NCBI GenBank assembly: GCA_905221605.1
Contig: CAJNDS010001016.1
Location: forward strand, 1 to 41,648
Origin: Symbiodinium natans
Lineage: Eukaryota > Sar > Dinophyceae > Suessiales > Symbiodiniaceae
Direction: 5' to 3'
Length of the DNA: 41,648 nucleotides
Of this stretch, positions 1 to 8,741 are shown piece after piece; within the stretch, counting starts at the first letter, position 1, and each line of letters starts with the position of its first letter. The position numbers and the translations under genes were made by a program. The notes under the pieces were generated by a model. The model was not told the DNA's origin and searched no databases. It was given only the letters and a program-made list of their open reading frames with translations.

Positions 1-1
1 T

Positions 2-3000
2 AGACTTAAGGCTACTGCAGCCAATAAGCCGAACAAAGCCAGATGTGCCAATCATCAGGATGGGAAGTCAAGCAAGGTTGCCATGGAGCAATCGGATACT
101 GCCCAGTGCCTGACTTTGCTCCATGGAAAGCCTCCTGCTGTTAAAGGTGATGATGCGGCTGCCAACATGTTACCGGAAAATCCTGCCTCAGCACAGTTGA
201 GTCAAGAAGGTGGGACTGGCAAAAGAAATATTGAGAGTAGCAAGGAAACAGTTGAGATTGCTAGAAGACGTAATACTGTCTTAAGGTTTCAGGCGGAAGT
301 CCCGGCCAACGTTCAAGAAGAAGTGCAAAGGCGCATTGCTGGCCTTTATTGCCCTGTTGCTGCTGCCTATCGAGTCATCTCGTGTGCTCAATGGAACAAA
401 GAGCAATGCCAGCATTACGCCCCCTTTCCTAAACAAGCAGCTCTTGTCCTTGCTGCGGTTGGATATAATATACGTGAGGCCGCTCGAGCAAAGCCTGCAC
501 ACATACTTGGTCTGACCTATCTTCAATTGGCAAGTGCTACACCGTTGGAGCTTCAGAGCTTTACTGAGGTGTATAGTAAGGCCATTTGGGCTATTCCGGC
601 CAAGAAGCAATACACCATGCTTGTCCAGATCCATTGCAAGTGCTCCATGTGCCAGCAGCCGCAGCCCATTCTTGCTCTACCGTTGCATTCTGAACAGGAC
701 TCCTCTGATCAGATCAGTATCCTCGCTGATCTAGGTCAACTTGCTGACCTTGCGATTGCGTGCATGCAGCAAAACTTGAGCCCTCGCAATGACACGTGCA
801 AACTTGTCATTCAAAGACTTCCGTCTTTCTTCTGCCTTCTCACACAGAAGACTCAGAAAAGCTCTTTTGCGCAAGTCTGCAAAAGCGAGGCGGATATTCA
901 AAGCTTTCTTGGCAGTACGGTATCAGTCATGCAACAGGCATATATTGTCGTTGCACTCGTTCTGCATGATCCTAGTGCTAAGCACTACTTAGTGCTACAC
1001 CATGCCAAAGAACAAGCAGGAGACTCAATCCTTCTTTATGACTCAATCTATGGAGTCCGTAAAGAAAACTTGTGGGCACAATTGATTAAGGCTGAGCACT
1101 ACATCGAAGCCATCTTCATCAGAAGTGTTTGTGTCAATCAGCTTTACCCCGCCACTGCTCTCATTAACTCTTTTAATGAGATTATCCGGCATCATGCTGA
1201 TCCCAGTGAAAACGCAGAACAGCATATCAGTAGTGAAGCACACACTATTGAGCAAGCTAAGATAACGAAGGTTGCAAGCTGGGGCAGCCCTGTCCCTTCT
1301 GCAACCTATATGACCATCACCTCAGAGGATGATTTTGGCTTGCCTAATCCGCCCTGTGCCCATCTTCTGCCACAAGCACAGGAATGCCAAAGCGGTACTG
1401 AATTTACTCTCGCCCAAAAGGGCAAATTCGATGAGGAGTCAGAACACCAAGCCAGTGTTAGTCTCCAACCCGACCCTAGTACTGCTTTGGCGACACAACT
1501 TGATAATGCATCTCTTCCTGAAGTGCACTCCATTGCTACTGATTCCGATGAGGAACAGAGACCGCAACAACATGAAGTTCAAACTGCGCTGAACTCTGAG
1601 AAGAATGGCTCTGATAGGGGCAGCCAGCCCCTTAAAGCCAAGTCTGACTTGAGCTCTGATTCTCAGATGCGAAGAGTCAAGAAAAGCCTCGATAAGCTTA
1701 ACAATGCTAAGCCTGTCTCCAAGAGAAAAGACGGTAAAATTGGAAGCAGGAACAATCAAAGTAATGCTGTCTCGTCGGAAGACTGCATACAGGTCGCACT
1801 CGGTGTTGAACGTTACATCATCTTATCGCTTTTTGATGGATGCGGAATATCACGTGCTGTCACCGTTGAATGCCTCAAGCAACAACCAGTTGCGGCTGTA
1901 AGTGCAGAAAGTGACAGCGTCCTTCGCGCCCTCATATGCCATAAGTATGACTATGACAAAAGCCAAAGATGGGCTCTTGACTCGCACCGTGTGCCATCGA
2001 TCGCAATCGATGACGTTTGGACTCTACTTAAAGAGGATTACCGATTGCTGCGTGAATGTTTGTCTTTCCTGGGAAGGATTCATCCACAAAAAACAGCCAT
2101 CATCATTCCCGCCGGTTCCCCCTGCCAAGATCTCACGGTTGCAGGGTCCAGCTCAGGTGGATTAGGACTTCTGGGAGACCGCTCGCAACACATGCTTGTC
2201 TTATACGCAATTTTGCTTGCATTCGAAAGCATTGAACCCAGTATCCTTCAGTGCGTGCACATCTTCCTTGAAAATGCTGGGTCTATGAAGCCCATCCACC
2301 AGGACTTCATTCAGCAGATCTTCGGAATACGTGATTGTTGCTGCCATCACATTGCTGGAGCTACACTCGGCCATGTTGAAAGGAAAAGGAAATTCTTCAC
2401 TAGATATGGGCAAATTGGCACCTTCAGCAACCGCCCCACTCCGTGGTTCCAAGGATGGCGTCCTGTTGCGGAACACATGTGCGGAATAAAACCCCCCGGC
2501 GAAAAGCTAAAGCCTTGGCTTCGTCCCAAACGCTTTGATCGCGAGAGGGGGCTCCGATTGGCTGCATACTTTTACCACCCCTCTGCCCTTCTTTACCATG
2601 TACCCAGCTTCGGCGGAGCTGAAGCTTTCCAGAGGCAATTCTCACAAGCGGCTAATACCTCCAATGGGGTTCCAAATCTACAATGGGAAAAATTTGTTCC
2701 TGATGGACCCATTGGCCTGCGCTTTGTAACAGATGTTCAGAAGCTTTCTCTTCAAGCGGACATCCCAAGCCTTGCAGCAATGGATCGCTTTGCGGAAGCT
2801 AATTACGAACTTCTCCGTGCAGAAAATGCCTTCCTTATAGGTGATAGTGGCATTCCTCCTTTCAGGGTTGCTCACTACAAGGAAATGTTGAGAGATGCTG
2901 AGCTCGATATCTGGCTTGCAGATGTGGAAGAACACATTAATGATATGTGTATTGCTTCCATTGTTGGGAATTGCTTCTACCCTGGTGCTCTCAAAGCTGC

Positions 3001-4324
3001 GATCAAATACACATCCCTTCGAGAGTTACTGAATGAAAACCCCGACAGTCATTGGAAACCGCTTCCCCTCTCACAGTTTCTCCAATACTGGCCTAGCTAT
3101 GGCCAACAAGTTCTTGCTGCTACTACAGCTGTTAAGCTACAAGACAAGTTTTCGCATAAGTTTCATGCGCCTTTTCCATGCGATGAACTTAATGCTGTTG
3201 GCTGGCTCAAACAAGGTTTAACTGTCAATAAGCCTGTTGTTCTGGAGTACACCCCCGGCCAAGGTAAATTCCAAGGCATTAGAGAGAGCGCGTCCGGCAT
3301 TCCTAGAGGAATTTCCTTTGTGACGGAAACTCGATTCCATCAAACGCAAGACTTATTGCAAGAAAAAGGGATCCCATCGGCCATCCAGCGTGTCTTCCAG
3401 CGTGTCTTGCAAATTGTTGACCCTCAATTAAAGCTTTTGTGTGGATCGAGACGCAATGTCATGGCCAATTTGTGCAGAGAGACTGCTGCGAATCTCGGTG
3501 CCAAGTTTGCCTTACACTTTCTTGACTTCCCTGCACAAGGGTGGTGCCTGATCAGCTTTCTCAAAGCGTTGCATCTTGAGTTTGTCGCGTATAGAGACGA
3601 GTTCATCCCTCAATTCCTCCTTGTAAAGGGACAGCAAAATACCCTCTATGTGCAGCACTTGAAAGATGCTAACGCTGGCAAGAAGTCTCCGCCAGTCGAC
3701 TTCTTCCTATATGTCGAACAAGATGATCAATGTGCCTTAGCAATGCTCAATGCTTCCCAGGCTCGTGATACTGTGCATGCGCTTACCCAAGCATCGATCT
3801 TTGAGGTCGTTGACATTGAACGAAGAGGAGCCAGCCCTGGCACCTTCCTTCACAAAGTAATCCAAGAGAACAGCCAGCTACCAACGCCTTGTCTGATATT
3901 TGAGGGTAACGAAGCTGCCTTACACCTGCACGGCCATACTATCCTCTGTTCCCCTTACCTTGGGCAAAGGGAACTCTTTGCGCTCTTCTTAACCCCATAC
4001 TTTGCTGAGAATCATACCAGTAAAGCCTTTGCTTCAGATTGCAACTCTAACGAAACCTGGCTTGGCGAGGTCTTGCGCGACTTCTCTTGCTTTGCTAAGC
4101 TTGCTCTACCGTGTCGACAGGCTGTGTATATTGGTATTAATGCACGAGGCGCACACTACACCACATATAAGCAAGGTACGGTGCATCAACAGACTGTCAC
4201 CCACAACAGCATCCCCTCCACAATTCCCACCCAAGAAAAGGCATTGCGCATTTATGTCTACGATCGGCAACCTGCTGTCTACCATTGCTTCTATGGGGTC
4301 CATCGGGACCCTTTGCCCCTATGA
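2..4324 (+). CDS. LINE ORF1 with DNMT3-like cytosine-5 DNA methyltransferase domain (5' partial)
   Basis: Numbering is from the first ATG in the window (83), but the frame is open to base 2 with no stop, so the true start is probably upstream. Residues about 579-960 form a C5 methyltransferase. Motif I is LSLFDGCG (579-588), motif IV is GSPCQDL with catalytic Cys681, motif VI is LENAG with Glu730-Asn731, a motif VIII-like RKRKFF sits near 767, and a motif X-like VGNCFYP lies near 960. The SPC-DL form followed by GL and a helix resembles DNMT3 rather than DNMT1. It should transfer methyl from S-adenosylmethionine to cytosine in DNA, possibly the element's own copy. Residues 400-570 are charged and low in complexity. 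An N-terminal part contains HY (301-302) and YDS (Asp320), weakly like a Ulp1-type protease. About 450 C-terminal residues are unrecognised. The stop overlaps the ORF2 start as ATGA. Confidence 0.87.
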   Translation, partial: RLKATAANKPNKARCANHQDGKSSKVAMEQSDTAQCLTLLHGKPPAVKGDDAAANMLPENPASAQLSQEGGTGKRNIESSKETVEIARRRNTVLRFQAEVPANVQEEVQRRIAGLYCPVAAAYRVISCAQWNKEQCQHYAPFPKQAALVLAAVGYNIREAARAKPAHILGLTYLQLASATPLELQSFTEVYSKAIWAIPAKKQYTMLVQIHCKCSMCQQPQPILALPLHSEQDSSDQISILADLGQLADLAIACMQQNLSPRNDTCKLVIQRLPSFFCLLTQKTQKSSFAQVCKSEADIQSFLGSTVSVMQQAYIVVALVLHDPSAKHYLVLHHAKEQAGDSILLYDSIYGVRKENLWAQLIKAEHYIEAIFIRSVCVNQLYPATALINSFNEIIRHHADPSENAEQHISSEAHTIEQAKITKVASWGSPVPSATYMTITSEDDFGLPNPPCAHLLPQAQECQSGTEFTLAQKGKFDEESEHQASVSLQPDPSTALATQLDNASLPEVHSIATDSDEEQRPQQHEVQTALNSEKNGSDRGSQPLKAKSDLSSDSQMRRVKKSLDKLNNAKPVSKRKDGKIGSRNNQSNAVSSEDCIQVALGVERYIILSLFDGCGISRAVTVECLKQQPVAAVSAESDSVLRALICHKYDYDKSQRWALDSHRVPSIAIDDVWTLLKEDYRLLRECLSFLGRIHPQKTAIIIPAGSPCQDLTVAGSSSGGLGLLGDRSQHMLVLYAILLAFESIEPSILQCVHIFLENAGSMKPIHQDFIQQIFGIRDCCCHHIAGATLGHVERKRKFFTRYGQIGTFSNRPTPWFQGWRPVAEHMCGIKPPGEKLKPWLRPKRFDRERGLRLAAYFYHPSALLYHVPSFGGAEAFQRQFSQAANTSNGVPNLQWEKFVPDGPIGLRFVTDVQKLSLQADIPSLAAMDRFAEANYELLRAENAFLIGDSGIPPFRVAHYKEMLRDAELDIWLADVEEHINDMCIASIVGNCFYPGALKAAIKYTSLRELLNENPDSHWKPLPLSQFLQYWPSYGQQVLAATTAVKLQDKFSHKFHAPFPCDELNAVGWLKQGLTVNKPVVLEYTPGQGKFQGIRESASGIPRGISFVTETRFHQTQDLLQEKGIPSAIQRVFQRVLQIVDPQLKLLCGSRRNVMANLCRETAANLGAKFALHFLDFPAQGWCLISFLKALHLEFVAYRDEFIPQFLLVKGQQNTLYVQHLKDANAGKKSPPVDFFLYVEQDDQCALAMLNASQARDTVHALTQASIFEVVDIERRGASPGTFLHKVIQENSQLPTPCLIFEGNEAALHLHGHTILCSPYLGQRELFALFLTPYFAENHTSKAFASDCNSNETWLGEVLRDFSCFAKLALPCRQAVYIGINARGAHYTTYKQGTVHQQTVTHNSIPSTIPTQEKALRIYVYDRQPAVYHCFYGVHRDPLPL

Positions 4325-5772
4325 CGACGATCCGTAACGTGGTGATCAAGGCAAGGTCTACGACCTTCCTTGATCACCTCAATGCCTATGTTGCTTGTCG
4401 TAGACATCGCGCACGTGTCAGATCCCTCAACAGCATTCTCCTTGCCTACAACCTTCCACTCACCTATCCCACAACACGTGAGCTAAAGCTTGCTCTCATG
4501 GCCAATGACAGCCGACCTTTTAACCTAATCGCTGCTATCAATCTTCAGCTCCCAACAGAAGAGCTTGAACTTGCACTGAATCTCATAGCTGACAGGCTTG
4601 TTCCTTACTTCGACACGATCCCTAAGGAGCCGTGCAAGCTGCAGGCTGTCGTTAGTTGGAACGTTACCTCGCTGTGTACCTTTGACACTATTGGTCTTGC
4701 CAAGCTTCGTACCATTGGTGCGTTGGCTCACCAAACGCCAGTGCTTTTGCAGGAAACCAAATGGAATGCTGCCTGTTTACACCGATTCAGACAGGCAACT
4801 GCCAGAATAAATACGATTGCCTCTCTCGCTATTTGGAAGGAATCTGGACACTCTGGAGGAGTCGCTGTCTGTTTGCCACAGGACTATAAAGTAGTAGAAA
4901 CTGTCGACCTCGTGCCTGGTTTTGCCCTTGCCGTGCTGGTCAGATTTCGGTCTGTCTGCTACTGGCTCCTGTCGGTTTATTGGCACCCTGATCAATGGGG
5001 GAAGCTTTTCCCTGCACTTAGTGCTTTTGTCAAGGATGCAACTCATGTGGTTGTCCTTGGGGGGGACTTCAATGCTGTCAATCAGCAGAAGGAGGGTGAG
5101 TATGCACATCTCCTTGCTCAAGGCGACATGATTGAATGCAAGTCTGACGGGCCAACTTTCGAGCAAGGCTCTACCTGCAGCCACCTTGACCATTACCTTA
5201 TTTCCAGCTCGCTGTACTTGTCCGCCAAGATCTGTTCTGTCTCATGGAAGCACAAAAAAGTAACTGGAGGACATCACTTGGTAAAGATTCGGTTTCGGCC
5301 GAAGCATAAGCTTGACAAAGATGTCCCGGCGATACCTGTTCGGACAGTTCCTGCTGCAGCTTTTTCTGTTCCACCTGCGACTACTGACTTGCCTGGCATC
5401 GAGGCTGCGGAGACTAGCCCTTCGCACCTTCTTCTTCGTAAACTAATTAATTGCACTAAAGCCCGCTTGATTGAAGAGCAGAACAAAGGTCAAAAACTCT
5501 GCCCTTCTGACGCGCTCGTCGCACAAAAAGCCACATGTTTCTTGTGGCATGCAAACCTACGTGCCCAAGCTGGAAACTCAATTGCTGCATTAATTAGGAA
5601 GTTGGTACGCCTTTTGAACAGGAGCACTGGTGCGACTGTCGGTGTCAACGCAAGCACCGTCACATCTTTAGCCAGGCATATCACCATACCCCCTCTCACG
5701 CCGTCAGGTAATGGCTCCCGAGACATTGGCTTCAAGAAGCGCTTAATCGGCTACACCTTGGTGCAGAGCTGA
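4321..5772 (+). CDS. LINE ORF2, first segment: APE-type (EEP) endonuclease
   Basis: I start this at ATG 4321, which overlaps the ORF1 stop TGA (4322-4324); an upstream in-frame start at 4285 would lie wholly inside ORF1. The domain is an exonuclease-endonuclease-phosphatase fold that nicks the target DNA to prime reverse transcription. Motifs in order, numbered from 4321: SWNV (Asn114), LLQETKW (Glu145), GGVAVCL, GGDFNAV (Asp249, Asn251), LDHYLIS (Asp290) and GGHHLV (His318/319). The last is normally SDH. Here Ser-Asp is replaced by Gly-Gly, so the Asp that orients the catalytic His is missing. The frame ends at 5772 without a reverse transcriptase. That domain continues in another frame that opens at 5712, so this is the 5' half of a shifted ORF2 rather than a separate protein. 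Confidence 0.83.
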   Translation: MTTIRNVVIKARSTTFLDHLNAYVACRRHRARVRSLNSILLAYNLPLTYPTTRELKLALMANDSRPFNLIAAINLQLPTEELELALNLIADRLVPYFDTIPKEPCKLQAVVSWNVTSLCTFDTIGLAKLRTIGALAHQTPVLLQETKWNAACLHRFRQATARINTIASLAIWKESGHSGGVAVCLPQDYKVVETVDLVPGFALAVLVRFRSVCYWLLSVYWHPDQWGKLFPALSAFVKDATHVVVLGGDFNAVNQQKEGEYAHLLAQGDMIECKSDGPTFEQGSTCSHLDHYLISSSLYLSAKICSVSWKHKKVTGGHHLVKIRFRPKHKLDKDVPAIPVRTVPAAAFSVPPATTDLPGIEAAETSPSHLLLRKLINCTKARLIEEQNKGQKLCPSDALVAQKATCFLWHANLRAQAGNSIAALIRKLVRLLNRSTGATVGVNASTVTSLARHITIPPLTPSGNGSRDIGFKKRLIGYTLVQS

Positions 5773-8741
5773 AAATTGCCCCCTCACCAAGTCTTCGTTC
5801 CCTGGTTGCTCAAAGAGATTTGCAGGTTGATAAGTCTAAAATTAAGTGGCAGGCCTTCAGGAAGATCTGCCCTCGAATCATCGATTCGCAACAGGTCAGA
5901 AGCGAAAATGGCCAGCTGATCACATCTATGAGTCAGTTTGATGCTGCACTAAGGGCAAGTAGAGCCTTTTGGCACCACTTCCCTTGTCAATACGATAACC
6001 AGTGGGACAAACTCCTACAGCCATATGCGCAAAGGGCCCCCTTCGTGCCGGCTGACTTACCAGATGAAAGCATCATCTTCAAGGCCATTATTACCACCAA
6101 GGATTCTTCCCCGGGTCCCGATGGTGTGCCCTATGCCTTCTATAGGCAAAATCCGAGTTATTTTGCCAACTTACTTGGGGATCATATGTGGGAGATGCGC
6201 TTGTCTCAAGCTGATCATCCGCTTCAGGCCTTAGTCTTCATTCCCAAGGCAGACAAGGGTGCGTACGCGGACAACTACAGGCCACTAGACATGCCCGATA
6301 CTTGTGATCGAATCATTGACTCCGCAATCTACGCTGTCCTTGCTGAGTCTTTCAAAGACTCGCTACATCCTGCCCAGGCTCTTCTTAATCACTTCAAAGA
6401 ACCACAGGCAAATTATGCCCAAATGCAACACTACTTGGAGCTCAAGGATGCCCAGTACACAGTCATGCTTTCCGACTTTGCCAAGGCCTTTGAACGGGTG
6501 AATCCCTGGTGGGTACTACAGTGCTTAGCGGCAAGAGCTGCCCCTGCCTGGATCAAAGCCTACGTCATCCACCTTATGTTTGGGAGGCGCACCCAGCATA
6601 AAGTGCAAGGTTTCTTACTCGAGCCTATCTCCATCCACCAAGGCCTTGCTATGGGAAGGGCGACTTCTGTTGTCCTTTTCTGTCTCGCCTTAGATCCCTT
6701 GATTTGGGCGCTACACGACATTTCTTCCTTCATAAGACTAACGGCTTACATGGACGATAACAGCGCTGCCTCTAAAGGCCTGCATTGGGTGGAAAAGGCA
6801 CAAAGAACTTTTGAACCAGTGCACAGCGCGGGGTTACAAGTTCTCCGTCACCAATGCTTCCAAGCAGGGTTTATTTCTTTACAGGTTCTCCCTGGGGATG
6901 TCAGAGCATGCATAGCCCAATTTGGTGTCGCTTGGATTGAGTCCAAACAGCTTCCACCGAGCAATACTCTCACCATTGGAGGTCCCTCATTGCATCAAGC
7001 CTTGTGCTTACTGCTTCAACAGAACATCTACAGCCTCGACCAAGCAATGAGGATGTCCTTGACTAGGCTTGACGTGCGACACGGACTGCTCTTAGTAAGC
7101 GGAAGCAAATGCTACGTCCTGTCTAGCGATATGCTGCTTTGCATGTGCACACAACAGCAAAATTTCCAGGCTTTGTTGGCTTGCATTATTGCATCGCCTT
7201 GCAAATGCAAATGCAAAACTTCTATTCTTACCAACAAGCCCTTCAAAACTGCTGATATCCTTCTCCTCGACAAGACGCCTTGGGGGTCTAAGATTATTGC
7301 TGAGACTGCAACAATGTTGGGCTTTATCCTGCGTGGCCGCATGTCAAAATATGAATGGGAGCAAGCAACGTCTATTGATGAAATCCATTGGGTTGGACAA
7401 AGGAAAATGTCAGATGTTTCCTTGCGCATGCTGATCCTTGATAAGGCCTTGTGCAATATGTTGAGAAGGAATAAACAAGCTCTTTCCCTTACTGCATCAA
7501 TGCCTGCCAGGATTCAATTCCATACGGCCTTCATTGCCTCTTGCCCTCTTTTCTGCAATTCCTTGTACGCCTTCACCAAAAGGCATATGCTCAAAGCACT
7601 AGCTATTGCCAGCTCAACTATTTTGAGGCGTCCCTGGATTCAGGCCAAACATATGGCGGGCGTTTTTGATTTTATCAAAGCGCCTAGGGCAATGGATCCT
7701 GAGATAGGCGCCATATTATCTAAAGTTGGCCTACTGCTGCGCTGGAGAGGCAAATGGGCTTTAAACGTTATCCTGCATGACCTTGAAAATGCGCATGCGG
7801 CCAACCTTCCCTTCTACCATTCGTTGCTTGTGCAAGCCAGGCAAGCCATTCAGAAATCAGTCTCCTTAGGAGACTCACCAATCATTGAGCAGTTCAAAAG
7901 CAAGTGCCATGATGCCCTATCTGCTGCGCTGCCTCGAGTGAGCCCTCACTCAGGCGGTCGCAAGCTCAAGCAGGCGCAAATTGCGCTTAGAGCAGTGTTG
8001 CGCAATGCTGCTTGTGTTCAGGCGCAAGGATATCTTCGACAAAAAGTTGCGAACCATGCACATGAGAGACAGCTATGTGCCATTTTGCTTGCGCTAAACC
8101 TCCCGCCAAAGAACGTGGCTTCGGATGTCACTCGTTGCTACGCACTTAGATGGGCCATTGTTGAAGAAGCCGATGCATATTTTGTGTACAGGCAATATGC
8201 CTCTAGGGACGAGCAATGTAGAGTCTGCCTACGCAAACAAACAGGGAAAGAGCTCCGGTATGACAATGGGTTCGGCAGCATGCCAGTCTGCAAACTCTGT
8301 CATCTCAACCAAAGCTGCCCTGATGACCTTGCCCATACCATCAGCTGCATGCTGCCTTGCTGTGATGTTAACCAAGCACCACTCCTGCAATGTGCGGCAA
8401 TGCCTGGTGCTCCGGCTAGAACTATTACTTACAGAGCAGCTATACCCAATGAGCACCAGTGTACTTTCATCCAAAGCCACTGCCTGCTCTGTGGGCTGGG
8501 AGCAAACACAACCGAGCATTGGCTTACGGCTTGCGTGGTCACCAAAGCCTCCCTCTTTATTGTACTAGTCACATTGGGATATGCTGGCACTGCCTCGTTT
8601 GACTCCCTGTGTCACACTGCCCTTTCTAAGATCAATGTTGAAGGAGGGATTGACATTCTGTGCCGTCCTATTAGCATGGATTGCGACCATAAGAAGATAT
8701 GCCATGGAACAGCAATGTACCTGGCACCCTGGATGGTGTGA
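5712..8741 (+). CDS. LINE ORF2, second segment: reverse transcriptase and zinc fingers
   Basis: The frame is open from 5712; no ATG marks a start, and the protein reads as a continuation of the endonuclease segment after a one-base shift. Residues are numbered from 5820. The fingers carry SSPGPDGVPYAFY near 97-110 and DNYRPLDMPDT, palm motif A is LSDFAKAFERV (Asp219), motif B-like QGLAMGRAT replaces the usual QG-P-SP, and motif C is AYMDDN at 309-314. The catalytic aspartates are all present. The C-terminal part has a Cys/His cluster (CRVC, CKLC, H, C) and then CLLC-x8-H-x4-C (about 8486-8541), the CCHC finger typical of LINE ORF2 ends. After that the frame departs from the family pattern, and the match resumes in the frame of the next segment at about 8640-8660. 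It copies the element's RNA into DNA at the nicked target. Confidence 0.87.
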   Translation, partial: WLPRHWLQEALNRLHLGAELKIAPSPSLRSLVAQRDLQVDKSKIKWQAFRKICPRIIDSQQVRSENGQLITSMSQFDAALRASRAFWHHFPCQYDNQWDKLLQPYAQRAPFVPADLPDESIIFKAIITTKDSSPGPDGVPYAFYRQNPSYFANLLGDHMWEMRLSQADHPLQALVFIPKADKGAYADNYRPLDMPDTCDRIIDSAIYAVLAESFKDSLHPAQALLNHFKEPQANYAQMQHYLELKDAQYTVMLSDFAKAFERVNPWWVLQCLAARAAPAWIKAYVIHLMFGRRTQHKVQGFLLEPISIHQGLAMGRATSVVLFCLALDPLIWALHDISSFIRLTAYMDDNSAASKGLHWVEKAQRTFEPVHSAGLQVLRHQCFQAGFISLQVLPGDVRACIAQFGVAWIESKQLPPSNTLTIGGPSLHQALCLLLQQNIYSLDQAMRMSLTRLDVRHGLLLVSGSKCYVLSSDMLLCMCTQQQNFQALLACIIASPCKCKCKTSILTNKPFKTADILLLDKTPWGSKIIAETATMLGFILRGRMSKYEWEQATSIDEIHWVGQRKMSDVSLRMLILDKALCNMLRRNKQALSLTASMPARIQFHTAFIASCPLFCNSLYAFTKRHMLKALAIASSTILRRPWIQAKHMAGVFDFIKAPRAMDPEIGAILSKVGLLLRWRGKWALNVILHDLENAHAANLPFYHSLLVQARQAIQKSVSLGDSPIIEQFKSKCHDALSAALPRVSPHSGGRKLKQAQIALRAVLRNAACVQAQGYLRQKVANHAHERQLCAILLALNLPPKNVASDVTRCYALRWAIVEEADAYFVYRQYASRDEQCRVCLRKQTGKELRYDNGFGSMPVCKLCHLNQSCPDDLAHTISCMLPCCDVNQAPLLQCAAMPGAPARTITYRAAIPNEHQCTFIQSHCLLCGLGANTTEHWLTACVVTKASLFIVLVTLGYAGTASFDSLCHTALSKINVEGGIDILCRPISMDCDHKKICHGTAMYLAPWMV

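Noticed and set aside
4285-4320. Upstream start of the endonuclease ORF
   Set aside because: It would lie within ORF1; the ATGA overlap at 4321 is a better start for a LINE ORF2.
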